Positions 27,371 to 35,259 of a DNA stretch of 64,000 bases are shown piece after piece. Under the pieces are notes generated by a model. It had not been told where the DNA came from. It did no database searches and was given only the letters and a program-made list of their open reading frames with translations. The stretch spans positions 928,140-992,139 of the forward strand of contig NZ_BMNC01000002.1 in the NCBI RefSeq assembly GCF_014646255.1. The letters are read 5' to 3'. The stretch is from Lentzea pudingi (GTDB taxonomy: Bacteria > Actinomycetota > Actinomycetes > Mycobacteriales > Pseudonocardiaceae). Position 1 is the first letter of the stretch; the number at the start of each line of letters is the position of its first letter. The translations under genes and the position numbers were made by a program.

Positions 27371-27414
27371 ATCCCAGGGTTGTCCACAGCCTGTTGTCCC
27401 CAACCTGTGGACAA
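27359..27414. promoter_or_regulatory. Cluster of DnaA-box sequences
   Basis: TTGTCCACA, the preferred DnaA box in high-GC actinobacteria, occurs at 27359-27367, 27380-27388 and, inverted, at 27406-27414 (TGTGGACAA). A near match, TTGTCCCCA, lies at 27394, and a further perfect copy at 27041-27049 inside the flavoprotein gene. No dnaA, dnaN or other origin gene is nearby, so this is not the chromosomal origin as usually arranged. Confidence 0.65.
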
Positions 27415-27428
27415 CTCTGGGGATAGAT

Positions 27429-27444
27429 TCGAACGTATGTTCTA
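27429..27444. promoter_or_regulatory. SOS-box-like LexA site
   Basis: TCGAACGTATGTTCTA contains the core GAAC-GTAT-GTTC, which fits the mycobacterial/actinobacterial LexA consensus GAACRNRYGTTC exactly and differs from the extended palindrome by one base. It lies between two convergent genes, overlapping the aldo/keto reductase stop codon, so it has no obvious target promoter. Confidence 0.6.
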
Positions 27445-28407
27445 ACGCCCGATCGAGCTCATGTCGGGGTACCGGTCACCGGCCACGGCCGACGCGGGCA
27501 CGGCCGCCTCGATCGCGGCGAGGTCGTCGTCGGACAGCTCCAGCGAGGCCGCCGCGACATTCTCCTCCAGGTACTTGATCCGCTTGGTGCCCGGGATCGG
27601 CACGACGTCGGACCCGCGGTGCTGCACCCACGCCAGGGCCAGCTGGCCAGCGGTGACCCCGCGGGCCTCGGCCAGCGCGCGGAGCTCGGCGACCATCTTC
27701 AGGTTCGCGTCGAGGTTGTCCCCCGAGAACCGCGGGTTCACGGCCCGGAAGTCGCCCTTGCCGAAGTCGGCGGAGGACGCGAACCGGCCGGTCAGGACGC
27801 CGCGGCCGAGCGGTGAGTACGGCACGAGGCCGATGCCCAGCTCACGGGCGGTCGGCACGATCTCGGCCTCGATGTCCCGCGACCACAGCGACCACTCGCT
27901 CTGCAGCGCCGTGATCGGGTGCACGGCGTGCGCGCGGCGCAGGGTCTCCGCGCCTGCCTCGGACAGGCCCAGGTGGCGCACCTTGCCCTCGGTCACCAGC
28001 TCGGCCATCGCGCCGACGGTCTCCTCGATGGGCGTGTCCGCCGGCACCCGGTGCAGGTAGTACAGGTCGATCACGTCGGTGCCGAGCCTCTTCAGAGAGC
28101 CCTCGACCGAGGCGCGCACGTACTCGCGGTCACCGCGGATCGAACGGCCTCCGCCGTCGCGCACGATGCCGAACTTCGTGGCCAGCACGACGTCGGAACG
28201 GCGGTCGGCGATCGCGCGGCCGACCAGTTCCTCGTTCACGTGCGGCCCGTACATGTCGGCCGTGTCGAGCAGCGTGACGCCGAGCTCGAGGGCCCGGTGG
28301 ATCACCGCGACCGACTCCGCCTCGTCGCCGGCGCCGTAGAACTCCGACATTCCCATGCAGCCGAGGCCCTGCGGCCCGACCTGCAACGATCCCAATGAAC
28401 GGCTCAC
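27442..28407 (-). CDS. Aldo/keto reductase
   Basis: A 321-residue TIM-barrel NADPH-dependent oxidoreductase. Landmarks are the N-terminal [12 protein letters not shown], catalytic Asp/Tyr in [10 protein letters not shown], Lys in VVLATKFG, His in DLYYLHRV, and the C-terminal NADP-binding [15 protein letters not shown]. It belongs to the subfamily close to YajO/AKR13-type proteins. The GTG start overlaps the MerR stop (GTGA), so the two genes form one operon. The physiological substrate is unknown; a carbonyl-stress or xenobiotic role would fit the regulator. Confidence 0.9.
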   Translation of the reverse strand: MSRSLGSLQVGPQGLGCMGMSEFYGAGDEAESVAVIHRALELGVTLLDTADMYGPHVNEELVGRAIADRRSDVVLATKFGIVRDGGGRSIRGDREYVRASVEGSLKRLGTDVIDLYYLHRVPADTPIEETVGAMAELVTEGKVRHLGLSEAGAETLRRAHAVHPITALQSEWSLWSRDIEAEIVPTARELGIGLVPYSPLGRGVLTGRFASSADFGKGDFRAVNPRFSGDNLDANLKMVAELRALAEARGVTAGQLALAWVQHRGSDVVPIPGTKRIKYLEENVAAASLELSDDDLAAIEAAVPASAVAGDRYPDMSSIGR

Positions 28408-28781
28408 GCCGTCGCCTCCAAGTCGCGCTCGACCACCGCGTAGTGGTCGATCTTGTAGTCGAGCACCTCGAGGGACGTCTGCAGCTCCGCGATGCGGGCG
28501 CGGACGTCGTTGCGGTGCTCGACGAGGATCTGCTTGCGGCGGCCTGCCGTCAGGTCGCCGCGGTGTCGCAGCTGCGCGAACTCGCGCATCATGCGGATCG
28601 GCATGCCGGTCGTGCGCAGGCGCGTCACGAAGGCCAGCCAGCCGAGGTCTGCTTCCGAGTAGCTGCGACGGCCGCCCGAGTCCCGCGCGGGCGGGTCGAC
28701 GAGCCCGATTCGTTCGTAGTAGCGCAGGGTGTCGATGGACAACCCACTGCGCTGCGCGGCTTGGGCTATCGAGTAACTCAC
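28404..28781 (-). CDS. MerR family transcriptional regulator
   Basis: A 125-residue protein with an N-terminal winged helix-turn-helix ([26 protein letters not shown], arginines and tyrosines in MerR positions) and a C-terminal dimerisation coiled coil ending at the protein terminus. No metal-binding cysteines are present, so it belongs to the short effector-type MerR group that often controls oxidoreductases. It is first in an operon with the aldo/keto reductase and sits directly behind a MerR-type promoter, so autoregulation is likely. Confidence 0.9.
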   Translation of the reverse strand: MSYSIAQAAQRSGLSIDTLRYYERIGLVDPPARDSGGRRSYSEADLGWLAFVTRLRTTGMPIRMMREFAQLRHRGDLTAGRRKQILVEHRNDVRARIAELQTSLEVLDYKIDHYAVVERDLEATA

Positions 28782-28788
28782 GGACTCG

Positions 28789-28819
28789 ACGCTAAGACCT
28801 GGAGTGCACTCTAGGTCAA
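28789..28819 (-). promoter_or_regulatory. MerR-type promoter with 19-bp spacer
   Basis: On the minus strand TTGACC (28819-28814) and TAGCGT (28794-28789) are separated by exactly 19 bp. The spacer region holds the dyad GACCTAGAGTG/CACTCCAGGTC (28796-28817, one mismatch). Overlong spacing across a dyad is the hallmark of MerR-activated promoters. The -10 lies only 7 bp from the merR GTG, implying a leaderless transcript. Confidence 0.82.
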
Positions 28820-29202
28820 GCGGAATCCTTCGAGATTCCCCACGCTTCGAGATGACCGGCCATCTCCGCCACGTCGATCTTGTCGCGGCCGAGCGCGCGC
28901 ACGAGGTCCAGCGCGTCGTCCTCGGCGGCGTCGATCCAGTAGCCGTTGATGTCGCACATCGTGACGGCCGCGACCCAGGCGAGCCGCCAGTTGCCCTCGA
29001 CGAGAGGGCGGGTGCGGACGATGGAATCGAGCAGAGCGGAGGACTTCAGCCACAGCGTGTCGTAGGCCTCCACGCCGAGCACGGTCGCACGGGGACGATA
29101 AGCCGCCGTGTCCAGCAGGCCGATGTCCCGGACGAGGAGATCGCCACCGGTCACGGCCGTGGCCAGCACCAAGAGGTCCCCGGCGTCGAGGTAGGAGATC
29201 AC
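28816..29202 (-). CDS. Doc/Fic family toxin-like protein with altered Fic motif
   Basis: A 128-residue protein of the death-on-curing size class. It shows the Doc-like RDIGLLDTAAYRPRATVLG, then ALLDSIVRTRPLVEGNWRLAW and a C-terminal helical segment. The canonical Fic loop Hx[FL]x[DE]GNKR reads RPLVEGNWR (residues 65-73): the catalytic His is Arg and the Lys is Trp. Doc phosphorylates EF-Tu with this His, so this copy is probably inactive or altered. It lies 32 bp behind a ribbon-helix-helix antitoxin gene. Its end overlaps the MerR promoter region. Confidence 0.75.
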   Translation of the reverse strand: MISYLDAGDLLVLATAVTGGDLLVRDIGLLDTAAYRPRATVLGVEAYDTLWLKSSALLDSIVRTRPLVEGNWRLAWVAAVTMCDINGYWIDAAEDDALDLVRALGRDKIDVAEMAGHLEAWGISKDSA

Positions 29203-29234
29203 GGCACCCAGTTGATCACAGAGGTCTGACAGTT

Positions 29235-29441
29235 TCAGGAAGAACCGAGCCTATCCAAAAGACCTCGGTACTTGGGCAGAACCCGGCCAAGTACCTCGCC
29301 GAGCTTCTCCTCCTGCTGCATGCGCTGGTAACGGTCCGCGATCGCCAGCCGCACGACCTCCTGCTTCGAGCGACCCTCGGACTGCGCCAGCTCAGCGAGC
29401 CGCAGGTTCTCCTCCTCGGTCAACCGCAAGGTCATCGCCAT
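29235..29441 (-). CDS. Ribbon-helix-helix antitoxin
   Basis: A 68-residue protein, MAMTLRLTEEENLRLAELAQ then SEGRSKQEVVRLAI, with the short basic beta-strand followed by two helices of RHH/CopG-type antitoxins. The acidic/helical C-terminal half would bind the toxin. It precedes the Doc-like gene with a 32-bp gap, and a perfect palindrome lies 9 bp upstream of its start, a likely autoregulatory operator. Confidence 0.82.
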   Translation of the reverse strand: MAMTLRLTEEENLRLAELAQSEGRSKQEVVRLAIADRYQRMQQEEKLGEVLGRVLPKYRGLLDRLGSS

Positions 29442-29449
29442 GCCGCGAC

Positions 29450-29466
29450 GGTATCAACCTGATACC
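29450..29466. promoter_or_regulatory. Operator palindrome between antitoxin and tetR
   Basis: GGTATCA-ACC-TGATACC is a perfect 7-bp inverted repeat in the 52-bp gap between the divergent antitoxin and TetR genes. Either the RHH protein or the TetR protein could bind it; the antitoxin is the likelier owner because it is 9 bp away. Confidence 0.65.
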
Positions 29467-29493
29467 ACTGCGGCCAGCGGCCGTTAGGATTGC

Positions 29494-30096
29494 GTGGTGC
29501 CCAGGCCCAAGACCCACGACGACGCTCTGCGACGGCGTCTGCTCGAACGAGCGGGCGAACTGCTGAGCACCGAGGGCCCGGCCGCGGTCAGCCTGCGCAA
29601 GATCGCCACCGACGTCAACACGTCGACCACGGCGGTCTATTCCCTCTTCGGCGGAAAACCGGCGCTGCTCGAAGCGCTCTACGACGAGGCGTTCACGCAG
29701 TTCGGCACGAGCCTCGCGGCGGTGCCCGTCACGGACGACCCTGCGGAGGACCTGCTGCGGATCGGGCTCGCGTACCGGCGCAGCGCGCTGGAGGACCCGC
29801 AGTTCTACTCGGTGCTCTACTCGAAGGTCGTCGAACCGACGAAGGAGATGAGCCGCGCGGCGGGCAGGACGTTCGCGCCGGTGATCAACGCGGTGCGGCG
29901 CGCGGTGGAGCAGGGGGTCTACCTCGCCGAGGACCCCGAGCAGATCGCGATGTCGATGTGGGGCGTCGCGCACGGCCTGGTGAGCCTGGAGCTCAACGGG
30001 AACCTGCCGCCCGGCGTCGACGCGGCCGCCACGTACGAACTGGCGTTGCGCGCGCACGGCAGGGGCTGGCGGACGGAGCCCGGGAAAACCCTGTGA
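29494..30096 (+). CDS. TetR/AcrR family transcriptional regulator
   Basis: A 200-residue regulator with an N-terminal helix-turn-helix (LLSTEGPAAVSLRKIATDVNTSTTAVYSLFGGK) and a C-terminal helical ligand domain of the TetR_C_33-like type (WGVAHGLVSLELNG). Two tandem GTG codons (29494, 29497) begin it. No adjacent efflux or enzyme gene on the same strand identifies a target; the divergent toxin-antitoxin pair and the convergent chitinase are its neighbours. Confidence 0.88.
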   Translation: MVPRPKTHDDALRRRLLERAGELLSTEGPAAVSLRKIATDVNTSTTAVYSLFGGKPALLEALYDEAFTQFGTSLAAVPVTDDPAEDLLRIGLAYRRSALEDPQFYSVLYSKVVEPTKEMSRAAGRTFAPVINAVRRAVEQGVYLAEDPEQIAMSMWGVAHGLVSLELNGNLPPGVDAAATYELALRAHGRGWRTEPGKTL

Positions 30097-30187
30097 GCAC
30101 CACGGAATCCGGGGAGGCGGCCGCCGCGAAACCTCCCCGGACCCGCTGAACTGTCCGGTTAGGACAGTCCGTCTCGGTGGTGCGGCC

Positions 30188-31486
30188 TCACTTGAGGGCT
30201 CCGTCGAGCGCCTTGATCAGTTCGCCGTTGGCGGTGTCGCCGTCGAGCGACCAGATCATCGCGCCGCCGAGCCTGCGGTCGTTGATGTAGCGGGCCTTCC
30301 GCTTCATCTCGGTCGCGTCGTCGTAGGTCCACCAGGTCTTGCCGTCGTAGATCCACGCGAAGCCGGCGCGCTCGTCGCGGTAGATCTTGTACGTGTTGCC
30401 GGGCTCGGAGAGCTTCGCCTTGATGCGGTGGAAGTCCTCGTAACCGGCCTCGTACTTGGCGGGCGCCGGCACACCGGTGCCGAACAGGCCGTTGCGCGTG
30501 CCGGGGGCGACGCCGTCCCAGCCGCGGCCGTAGAACGGGACGCCGAGCACGGCCTTGGACCGCGGGGCACCGCGCGAGAGCCACGCGTTGACCGTCACCT
30601 CGGTGCTGAACTCGAACTCCGACGGGTCGCCCTTGGGCACCCGCAGCGCGGACTGCTGGTTCGCCGCGGCGTCCCAGGCACCGTGGTAGTCGTAGCCCTG
30701 CAGCGTGCCGAAGGTGAGGTAGCAGAACACCTTCGAGACCTCGAAGCCCGCGTCGACCTGCTTGGGGTCGGCCGGCAGGAACGCGGTCAGGTCGCGGTTC
30801 CAGCCCATCTGCCTGCGGTACTCCGCCAGCAGCTTGGTGAAGTTCTGCTTGTCCTCGGGGCGCACGACGTTCGGCGGCACCATGTTGCCGTTGCTGCCGG
30901 GCCATTCCCAGTCGAGGTCGATGCCGTCGAAGACGCCCTTCGCGGCGCCCTCGGGCAGACCGGGCAGGTTGCCCTTGATCCACATGTCGGTGCACGACTT
31001 GACGTGCGCGGCACGCGACTCGGGCGTCAGCGCGGCGTTGGAGAAGTAGCGCGAGCCCGTCCAGCCGCCCAGCGAGATGTTGATCCTCAGCTTGGGGTAC
31101 TTGGCCTTGAGCTGCTTGAGCTGGTTCAGGTTGCCCGCGAGCACCTGGCCGGCCTCGTCGGCCTTGCCGCTCACGGACTGCTCCGCGGTGTGCGGCATCT
31201 GCCAGTCCGCCCACGGGTCGGCGCTGACGCACTTGCCGGCCTCGTCGAGGAAACCGAAGGCGTAGTTGAGGTGCGTGAGCCGCGCGGCGGCCCCGCTGTC
31301 CACGAGGTTCTTGACGCGGAAGTTCCGGTCGTACACGCCCCACTGGATGAAGTACCCGACGGTGCGGGTCTTCGAGTAACCGTGGTGCCCATTGGTCTCG
31401 ACGTCGGCGTTCGCGGGCGCAACGGCCAGCGACGCGGACAGGGCGCCGGCCGCGAGAGCGGCGACACCCCATCTCCGTCTGGACAT
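30188..31486 (-). CDS. Secreted GH18 chitinase
   Basis: A 432-residue family 18 glycosyl hydrolase. A Sec signal peptide (cleavage near PANAD) precedes a single catalytic domain. The substrate-side SLGGW motif, the catalytic DGIDLDWEWP (DxxDxDxE with the acid Glu), the chitin-insertion-domain-like middle and the GAMIWSLDGD tryptophan motif are all present. No carbohydrate-binding or fibronectin domain exists. AAGGAG precedes ATG 31486. A DasR-type site lies upstream, so induction by N-acetylglucosamine/chitin oligomers is expected. Confidence 0.93.
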   Translation of the reverse strand: MSRRRWGVAALAAGALSASLAVAPANADVETNGHHGYSKTRTVGYFIQWGVYDRNFRVKNLVDSGAAARLTHLNYAFGFLDEAGKCVSADPWADWQMPHTAEQSVSGKADEAGQVLAGNLNQLKQLKAKYPKLRINISLGGWTGSRYFSNAALTPESRAAHVKSCTDMWIKGNLPGLPEGAAKGVFDGIDLDWEWPGSNGNMVPPNVVRPEDKQNFTKLLAEYRRQMGWNRDLTAFLPADPKQVDAGFEVSKVFCYLTFGTLQGYDYHGAWDAAANQQSALRVPKGDPSEFEFSTEVTVNAWLSRGAPRSKAVLGVPFYGRGWDGVAPGTRNGLFGTGVPAPAKYEAGYEDFHRIKAKLSEPGNTYKIYRDERAGFAWIYDGKTWWTYDDATEMKRKARYINDRRLGGAMIWSLDGDTANGELIKALDGALK

Positions 31487-31540
31487 GAGTCTCCTTGATC
31501 GTTCGCGGCAGCGGCGATGTGGTCCACAGCACGATAGGCC

Positions 31541-31556
31541 TGAGGTCTAGACCACT
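31541..31556. promoter_or_regulatory. DasR-responsive element (dre) upstream of chitinase
   Basis: TGAGGTCTAGACCACT contains GGTCTAGACC and matches 13 of 16 positions of the Streptomyces dre consensus (ACTGGTCTAGACCACT). It lies 55 bp upstream of the chitinase start, and similar repeats occur in streptomycete chitinase promoters. Confidence 0.75.
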
Positions 31557-31580
31557 GCTACGTCCGATCGGAGGTATGTC

Positions 31581-32204
31581 CTAAACCGCCCCGTACAGAC
31601 GGTCACCGGCGTCGCCCAGCCCGGGCACGATGAAGCCGGAGTCGTTCAACCGCTCGTCGACCGAGGCCGTGACGAGACGGCACGGGAGCTTCGAGTCCTC
31701 GAGGTGGTTGATCCCCTCGGGCGCCGCGAGCGCGCAGATCGCCGTCACGTCGGTCGCGCCGCGCTGGGTCAGCAGGCGGATCGTGTACTCCATCGACCCG
31801 CCGGTGGCGAGCATCGGGTCGAGCACGAACACCGGCCGTCCGGCGAGGTTCTCCGGCAGCGACTCCATGTACGGCGTCGGCTGCAGCGTCTCCTCGTCGC
31901 GCGCCAGGCCGACGAACCCCATCTGGGCGTCCGGGATCAGCTTGTGCGCCTGGTCCGCCATGCCCAGCCCGGCCCGCAGCACGGGGACGAGCAACGGCGG
32001 GTTTGCGAGCTTGTAGCCGGTGGTACGAGCTACCGGGGTGTGCGTGCGGTCTTCCTTCAGCGGCGCCTCGCGCGTCGCTTCGTAGACCAGCATCACGGTC
32101 AGTTCCTGCAGCGCGGCACGGAATGCGGCATTGTCCGTGCGCGCGTCACGCATCGTTGTGAGTCTCGCCTTGGCGAGTGGATGATCGACGACCAGGACGT
32201 CCAT
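31581..32204 (-). CDS. upp: Uracil phosphoribosyltransferase
   Basis: A 207-residue type I phosphoribosyltransferase making UMP from uracil and PRPP. Markers are the N-terminal [19 protein letters not shown], the [10 protein letters not shown] loop, the PRPP-binding [14 protein letters not shown] and the uracil-binding C-terminal [19 protein letters not shown] 32204 is preferred; a GTG nine bases upstream is also in frame. It is the pyrimidine-base salvage step following thymidine/uridine phosphorolysis by DeoA-type enzymes. Confidence 0.95.
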   Translation of the reverse strand: MDVLVVDHPLAKARLTTMRDARTDNAAFRAALQELTVMLVYEATREAPLKEDRTHTPVARTTGYKLANPPLLVPVLRAGLGMADQAHKLIPDAQMGFVGLARDEETLQPTPYMESLPENLAGRPVFVLDPMLATGGSMEYTIRLLTQRGATDVTAICALAAPEGINHLEDSKLPCRLVTASVDERLNDSGFIVPGLGDAGDRLYGAV

Positions 32205-32238
32205 GCTCGACACCGTAACCCGCTGGGAGGAGCAAAGG

Positions 32239-32850
32239 GTGTTCGAAGAGATCTACCGCGAGGCACGTCAGCGCATCGTCGGCCTGACCATGGGCCTGAG
32301 CGCCGACGAGCTCGCACGAACCGTGCCCGCCTGTCCTGAGTGGACCGTGCACCAGGTGGTCGCGCACCTGTCCGGCGAGGCGTCCGATCTGGTCAGCGGC
32401 CGCATGGAGGGCGCACCGTCGGACGAGTGGACGGCGCGGCACGTCGCCGAGCGCGTGGACGTGCCCGTGGAGGACCTGCTGGAGCAGTGGAACGCCTTCG
32501 GCGACAAGCTCGCCGAGATGCCACGCCTCCCGTTCCAGCTGGCACTGGACGCCATCACGCACGAGACCGACCTGCGTGCGGCGCTCGGCCGGGAACGCCT
32601 GCCGGACACCGTGTGGCAGCCGACGCTGGTGTGGATGGCGCCGCGCAGGCTGACCGGCGTGACGGTGAAGACCGAGTTCGGCGACCTGGGCGACGGCCCG
32701 ATCACCGTGGAGGTCGAGGGCTACGAACTGTGGCGCGCGTTCTTCGGCCGGCGGTCGCGCCGTCAGATGGAATCGTGGAACTGGTCCGACCCCGCGCCGA
32801 TCGAGAAGATCCCGTTCTTCCCGGCGCGAGAGACCGACCTCGTGGAGTAA
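32239..32850 (+). CDS. Maleylpyruvate isomerase-family mycothiol-dependent enzyme
   Basis: A 203-residue DinB-fold protein of the TIGR03083 family. The metal-binding histidines are visible in [16 protein letters not shown] and [10 protein letters not shown], with CPEWTV typical of the family. These actinobacterial enzymes use mycothiol as thiol cofactor; the substrate here is unknown. GTG 32239 is chosen because GGGAGGAG at 32225-32232 sits 6 bp before it; an upstream in-frame ATG at 32203 overlaps the upp start. Confidence 0.84.
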   Translation: MFEEIYREARQRIVGLTMGLSADELARTVPACPEWTVHQVVAHLSGEASDLVSGRMEGAPSDEWTARHVAERVDVPVEDLLEQWNAFGDKLAEMPRLPFQLALDAITHETDLRAALGRERLPDTVWQPTLVWMAPRRLTGVTVKTEFGDLGDGPITVEVEGYELWRAFFGRRSRRQMESWNWSDPAPIEKIPFFPARETDLVE

Positions 32851-32884
32851 ACACCGTTAACCGAACAGGTGTAGGGTCGGCCGG

Positions 32885-33877
32885 GTGACCGACCACGTGC
32901 GCATCGGAGTCCTCGGCGCGGCCATGATCGCGCCGACCGCTGTCATCCGCCCGGCCCGTTCCTCGACGGTCGCCGAGGTGGTCGCGGTCGCCGCCCGGTC
33001 AGCCGACCGGGCTCAGGCCTTCGCCGACAAACACGGCATCGCGCGCGTGCACGGTTCGTACGAGGACCTGCTGGCCGATCCGGCGGTCGACGCCGTGTAC
33101 AACCCGCTGCCCAACGGTCTGCACGGCAAGTGGACGCTGGCCGCACTGGAAGCCGGCAAGCACGTGCTGTGCGAGAAGCCGTTCACCGCGAACGCCGCCG
33201 AAGCGTCCGAAGTAGCTGCGGCGGCCAGCGCGTCCGGACTGGTGGTGATGGAGGCGTTCCACTACCGCTACCACCCGCTGGCCGTACGCGTCGCCGAGAT
33301 CATGAGCTCCGGCGTGCTCGGCCCGTTGCGGCACGTCGAGGCCACCGTCGCGTTCCCGTTGCCGCGGTTCTCCGACATCCGGTACGACTACTCGCTCGCG
33401 GGTGGCGCGATGATGGACGCCGGCTGTTACGCCGTGCACATGGCACGGTTGCTGGGCGGCGAGGAGCCTCAGGTGAAGTCGGCCAAAGCGTTGCTGCGCG
33501 GGCCTTCCATCGACCGTGCAATGCGTGCGTCGCTGCGCTTTCCCTCCGGCCACACGGGTTCCGTGCACGCGTCGCTGTGGTCGTCGACAGTGTTGAAGCT
33601 GTCGATGAAGGCGATCGGCGAGAACGGCACGCTCAGCGTCCTCAACCCGCTCGGCCCGCAGATCCTTCACCGGTTGTCGTTGCGGCTCAAGGACAAGAAG
33701 TCGGTGGAGACCTTCGGGAAGCGCCCGACCTACGCCTACCAGCTCGACGCGTTCACCGACGCCGTGCTGCACGGCAAGCCGTTCCCGACCACGGCGGACG
33801 ACGCGGTGCGGAACATGACGGTGATCGACTCGATCTACCGGGCCGCCGGCCTGCCGCTGCGCCGGCCGACCCCCTGA
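32885..33877 (+). CDS. Gfo/Idh/MocA family oxidoreductase
   Basis: A 330-residue NAD(P)-dependent dehydrogenase. The N-terminal Rossmann fold is IGVLGAAMIAPTAV, the signature EKP loop is KHVLCEKPFTANAAEA, and VMEAFHYRYHPL provides the catalytic-site helix. The protein resembles dihydrodiol/xylose dehydrogenase-like members, but the sugar or polyol substrate cannot be assigned. GTG 32885 starts 34 bp after the mycothiol enzyme gene. A hairpin follows the stop. Confidence 0.88.
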   Translation: MTDHVRIGVLGAAMIAPTAVIRPARSSTVAEVVAVAARSADRAQAFADKHGIARVHGSYEDLLADPAVDAVYNPLPNGLHGKWTLAALEAGKHVLCEKPFTANAAEASEVAAAASASGLVVMEAFHYRYHPLAVRVAEIMSSGVLGPLRHVEATVAFPLPRFSDIRYDYSLAGGAMMDAGCYAVHMARLLGGEEPQVKSAKALLRGPSIDRAMRASLRFPSGHTGSVHASLWSSTVLKLSMKAIGENGTLSVLNPLGPQILHRLSLRLKDKKSVETFGKRPTYAYQLDAFTDAVLHGKPFPTTADDAVRNMTVIDSIYRAAGLPLRRPTP

Positions 33878-33919
33878 CCCAGGTCACGAACCGGTTCCGA
33901 TGACCACCTGATCAGGGGG
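33870..33919 (+). terminator. Imperfect hairpin after the oxidoreductase gene
   Basis: CCCCCTGACCCAGGT (from 33870) pairs with ACCTGATCAGGGGG (33906-33919), with a small internal bulge and a 21-base loop. It includes the stop codon of the upstream gene. Confidence 0.5.
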
Positions 33920-34003
33920 CCGCACAACCCGATCCGGGAGTACAGAACCGTCGCCGCGGCTCCGAAAAGTCTCATGACCAGTTGAGACGCGGAGGTGCGC
34001 ACG

Positions 34004-34201
34004 GTGACGACCGAACAGAAGCCCGTCCAGCAGTGGTGTGAATCCCCCCTGGTCATCATGGGTGTCTCGGGATCACTCGCCGTGTTGCTCGGCGTGCTGC
34101 CGCTGACGTGGGGCCACAGCCCGGCCCTCGCGGCGGCGCTCGCGGCACTCCTGGTGGTGATCTTCGCGATCACCGTCAAGTTCGCACCGAACCGCAAGTG
34201 A
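34004..34201 (+). CDS. Small two-helix membrane protein
   Basis: A 65-residue protein starting at GTG 34004, 8 bp after GGAGG (33991-33995). Two hydrophobic segments (about residues 18-38 and 42-60) follow a short polar N-terminus. It ends in a basic FAPNRK tail. No family is recognised. It lies 19 bp before a DUF1707 gene and may be cotranscribed. Confidence 0.6.
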   Translation: MTTEQKPVQQWCESPLVIMGVSGSLAVLLGVLPLTWGHSPALAAALAALLVVIFAITVKFAPNRK

Positions 34202-34220
34202 GAGCTTTAGACTCGATCGG

Positions 34221-34865
34221 GTGAGCGACGAGCTGGTACCCGCCGACCAGAGTCACATGCGCGCCTCGGACGCGGACCGGGAACGGATCGCGCAGGTGCT
34301 GCACCAGGCGACCGCCGAAGGCCGCCTCGACATCCACGAACTGGACGAGCGGCTGGTGGCGGTCTACGCCGCGAAGACGTACGGCGAACTCGTCCCGATC
34401 ACCGCGGACCTGGTCCTGAGCGGCCTGCCGCACACCCCCGCCGTGCCGCAGTACCAACCGGCGGTGAGCAACCGCGTCGGCGGCGAGCCGGGCAGCGCGG
34501 TGTCGGTGGCCTTCTGGTCGGGCGTCAACCGCAAGGGCGGCTGGGTCGTCCCGCGCATGCACAACGCCGTCGCGATCATGGGCGGCATCGAGATCGACCT
34601 GACCCACGCGAACTTCGCCGAGCGCGAGGTGACGATCAGCTGCTTCGCGTTCTGGGGCGGCGTGGAGATCCGGGTGCCCGACGACATCAACGTCAAGGTG
34701 GACGGGTTCGGGTTCATGGGCGCCTTCGAAGAACAGCTCGCGAGCCGCCGGCACGTCCCGGGCGCGCCGACCGTGCGGATCACCGGGCTCGCGATCATGG
34801 GCGCCGTCGAGGTGAAGGGGCCCAAGAAAAAGAAGAAGGGCATCCTGCGCGAGCTGCTCGAGTGA
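34221..34865 (+). CDS. DUF1707 (SHOCT-like) and LiaF-like domain protein
   Basis: A 214-residue protein. Residues ~13-65 (MRASDADRERIAQVLHQ then GRLDIHELDERL) are the DUF1707 domain common in actinobacterial membrane or envelope proteins. The C-terminal half repeats a beta motif (AIMGGIEIDL, FWGGVEIRVP, FGFMGAFEE, AIMGAVEVKG), the DUF2154/LiaF C-terminal beta-helix pattern. It ends in KKKKKG. No transmembrane helix is visible, unlike LiaF. A role in envelope-stress signalling is an inference from domain pairing. Confidence 0.82.
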   Translation: MSDELVPADQSHMRASDADRERIAQVLHQATAEGRLDIHELDERLVAVYAAKTYGELVPITADLVLSGLPHTPAVPQYQPAVSNRVGGEPGSAVSVAFWSGVNRKGGWVVPRMHNAVAIMGGIEIDLTHANFAEREVTISCFAFWGGVEIRVPDDINVKVDGFGFMGAFEEQLASRRHVPGAPTVRITGLAIMGAVEVKGPKKKKKGILRELLE

Positions 34866-35203
34866 TGCAGTTCGCCGACCTCGTCGAGCTCGCGGGGTTC
34901 GCCGGGGTGTCCGTGTGGCTGAAGATGGACGGGGAACGCGCGACCCACCGGTGGACCGTGCTCCTCTCCTGTCCGGACGCGGACTTCCGGTACCGGCGCG
35001 ACGTCAACCGCTTCGACCAGGTGGTCAGGATCGTGCGGGACGAGCTGTCGGCGCTGCCGGGCGAGTGGTCGTGGCTGGACGACGAGATCGAGGACCTCGA
35101 CGAGTTCGCCGAGCACTACGAGCAGCTCGGCCGCGAGGGCGCGATCATCGTTGTCGACAGCACTGGCGAACAGACCCTCAGACCGGCCTCACCTGCCCTC
35201 TGA
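34865..35203 (+). CDS. Conserved-looking hypothetical protein
   Basis: A 112-residue acidic soluble protein whose ATG overlaps the upstream stop (TGATG; a GTG at 34862 is also possible). It has a mixed alpha/beta appearance (SVWLKMDGERATHRWTVLLS, then an acidic helix WSWLDDEIEDLDEFAEHYEQL). I recognise no family. Translational coupling to the DUF1707/LiaF-like gene is the only functional hint. Confidence 0.6.
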   Translation: MQFADLVELAGFAGVSVWLKMDGERATHRWTVLLSCPDADFRYRRDVNRFDQVVRIVRDELSALPGEWSWLDDEIEDLDEFAEHYEQLGREGAIIVVDSTGEQTLRPASPAL

Positions 35204-35259
35204 GCTGCGCGAACTTCGTCACTTAGGACGGGCGTCCCATTCCGCCTAGACTCCCAGCC

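Noticed and set aside
27359..27444. Chromosomal replication origin
   Set aside because: DnaA boxes are present, but no AT-rich unwinding region and no dnaA, dnaN, recF, gyrB or rpmH genes are nearby.
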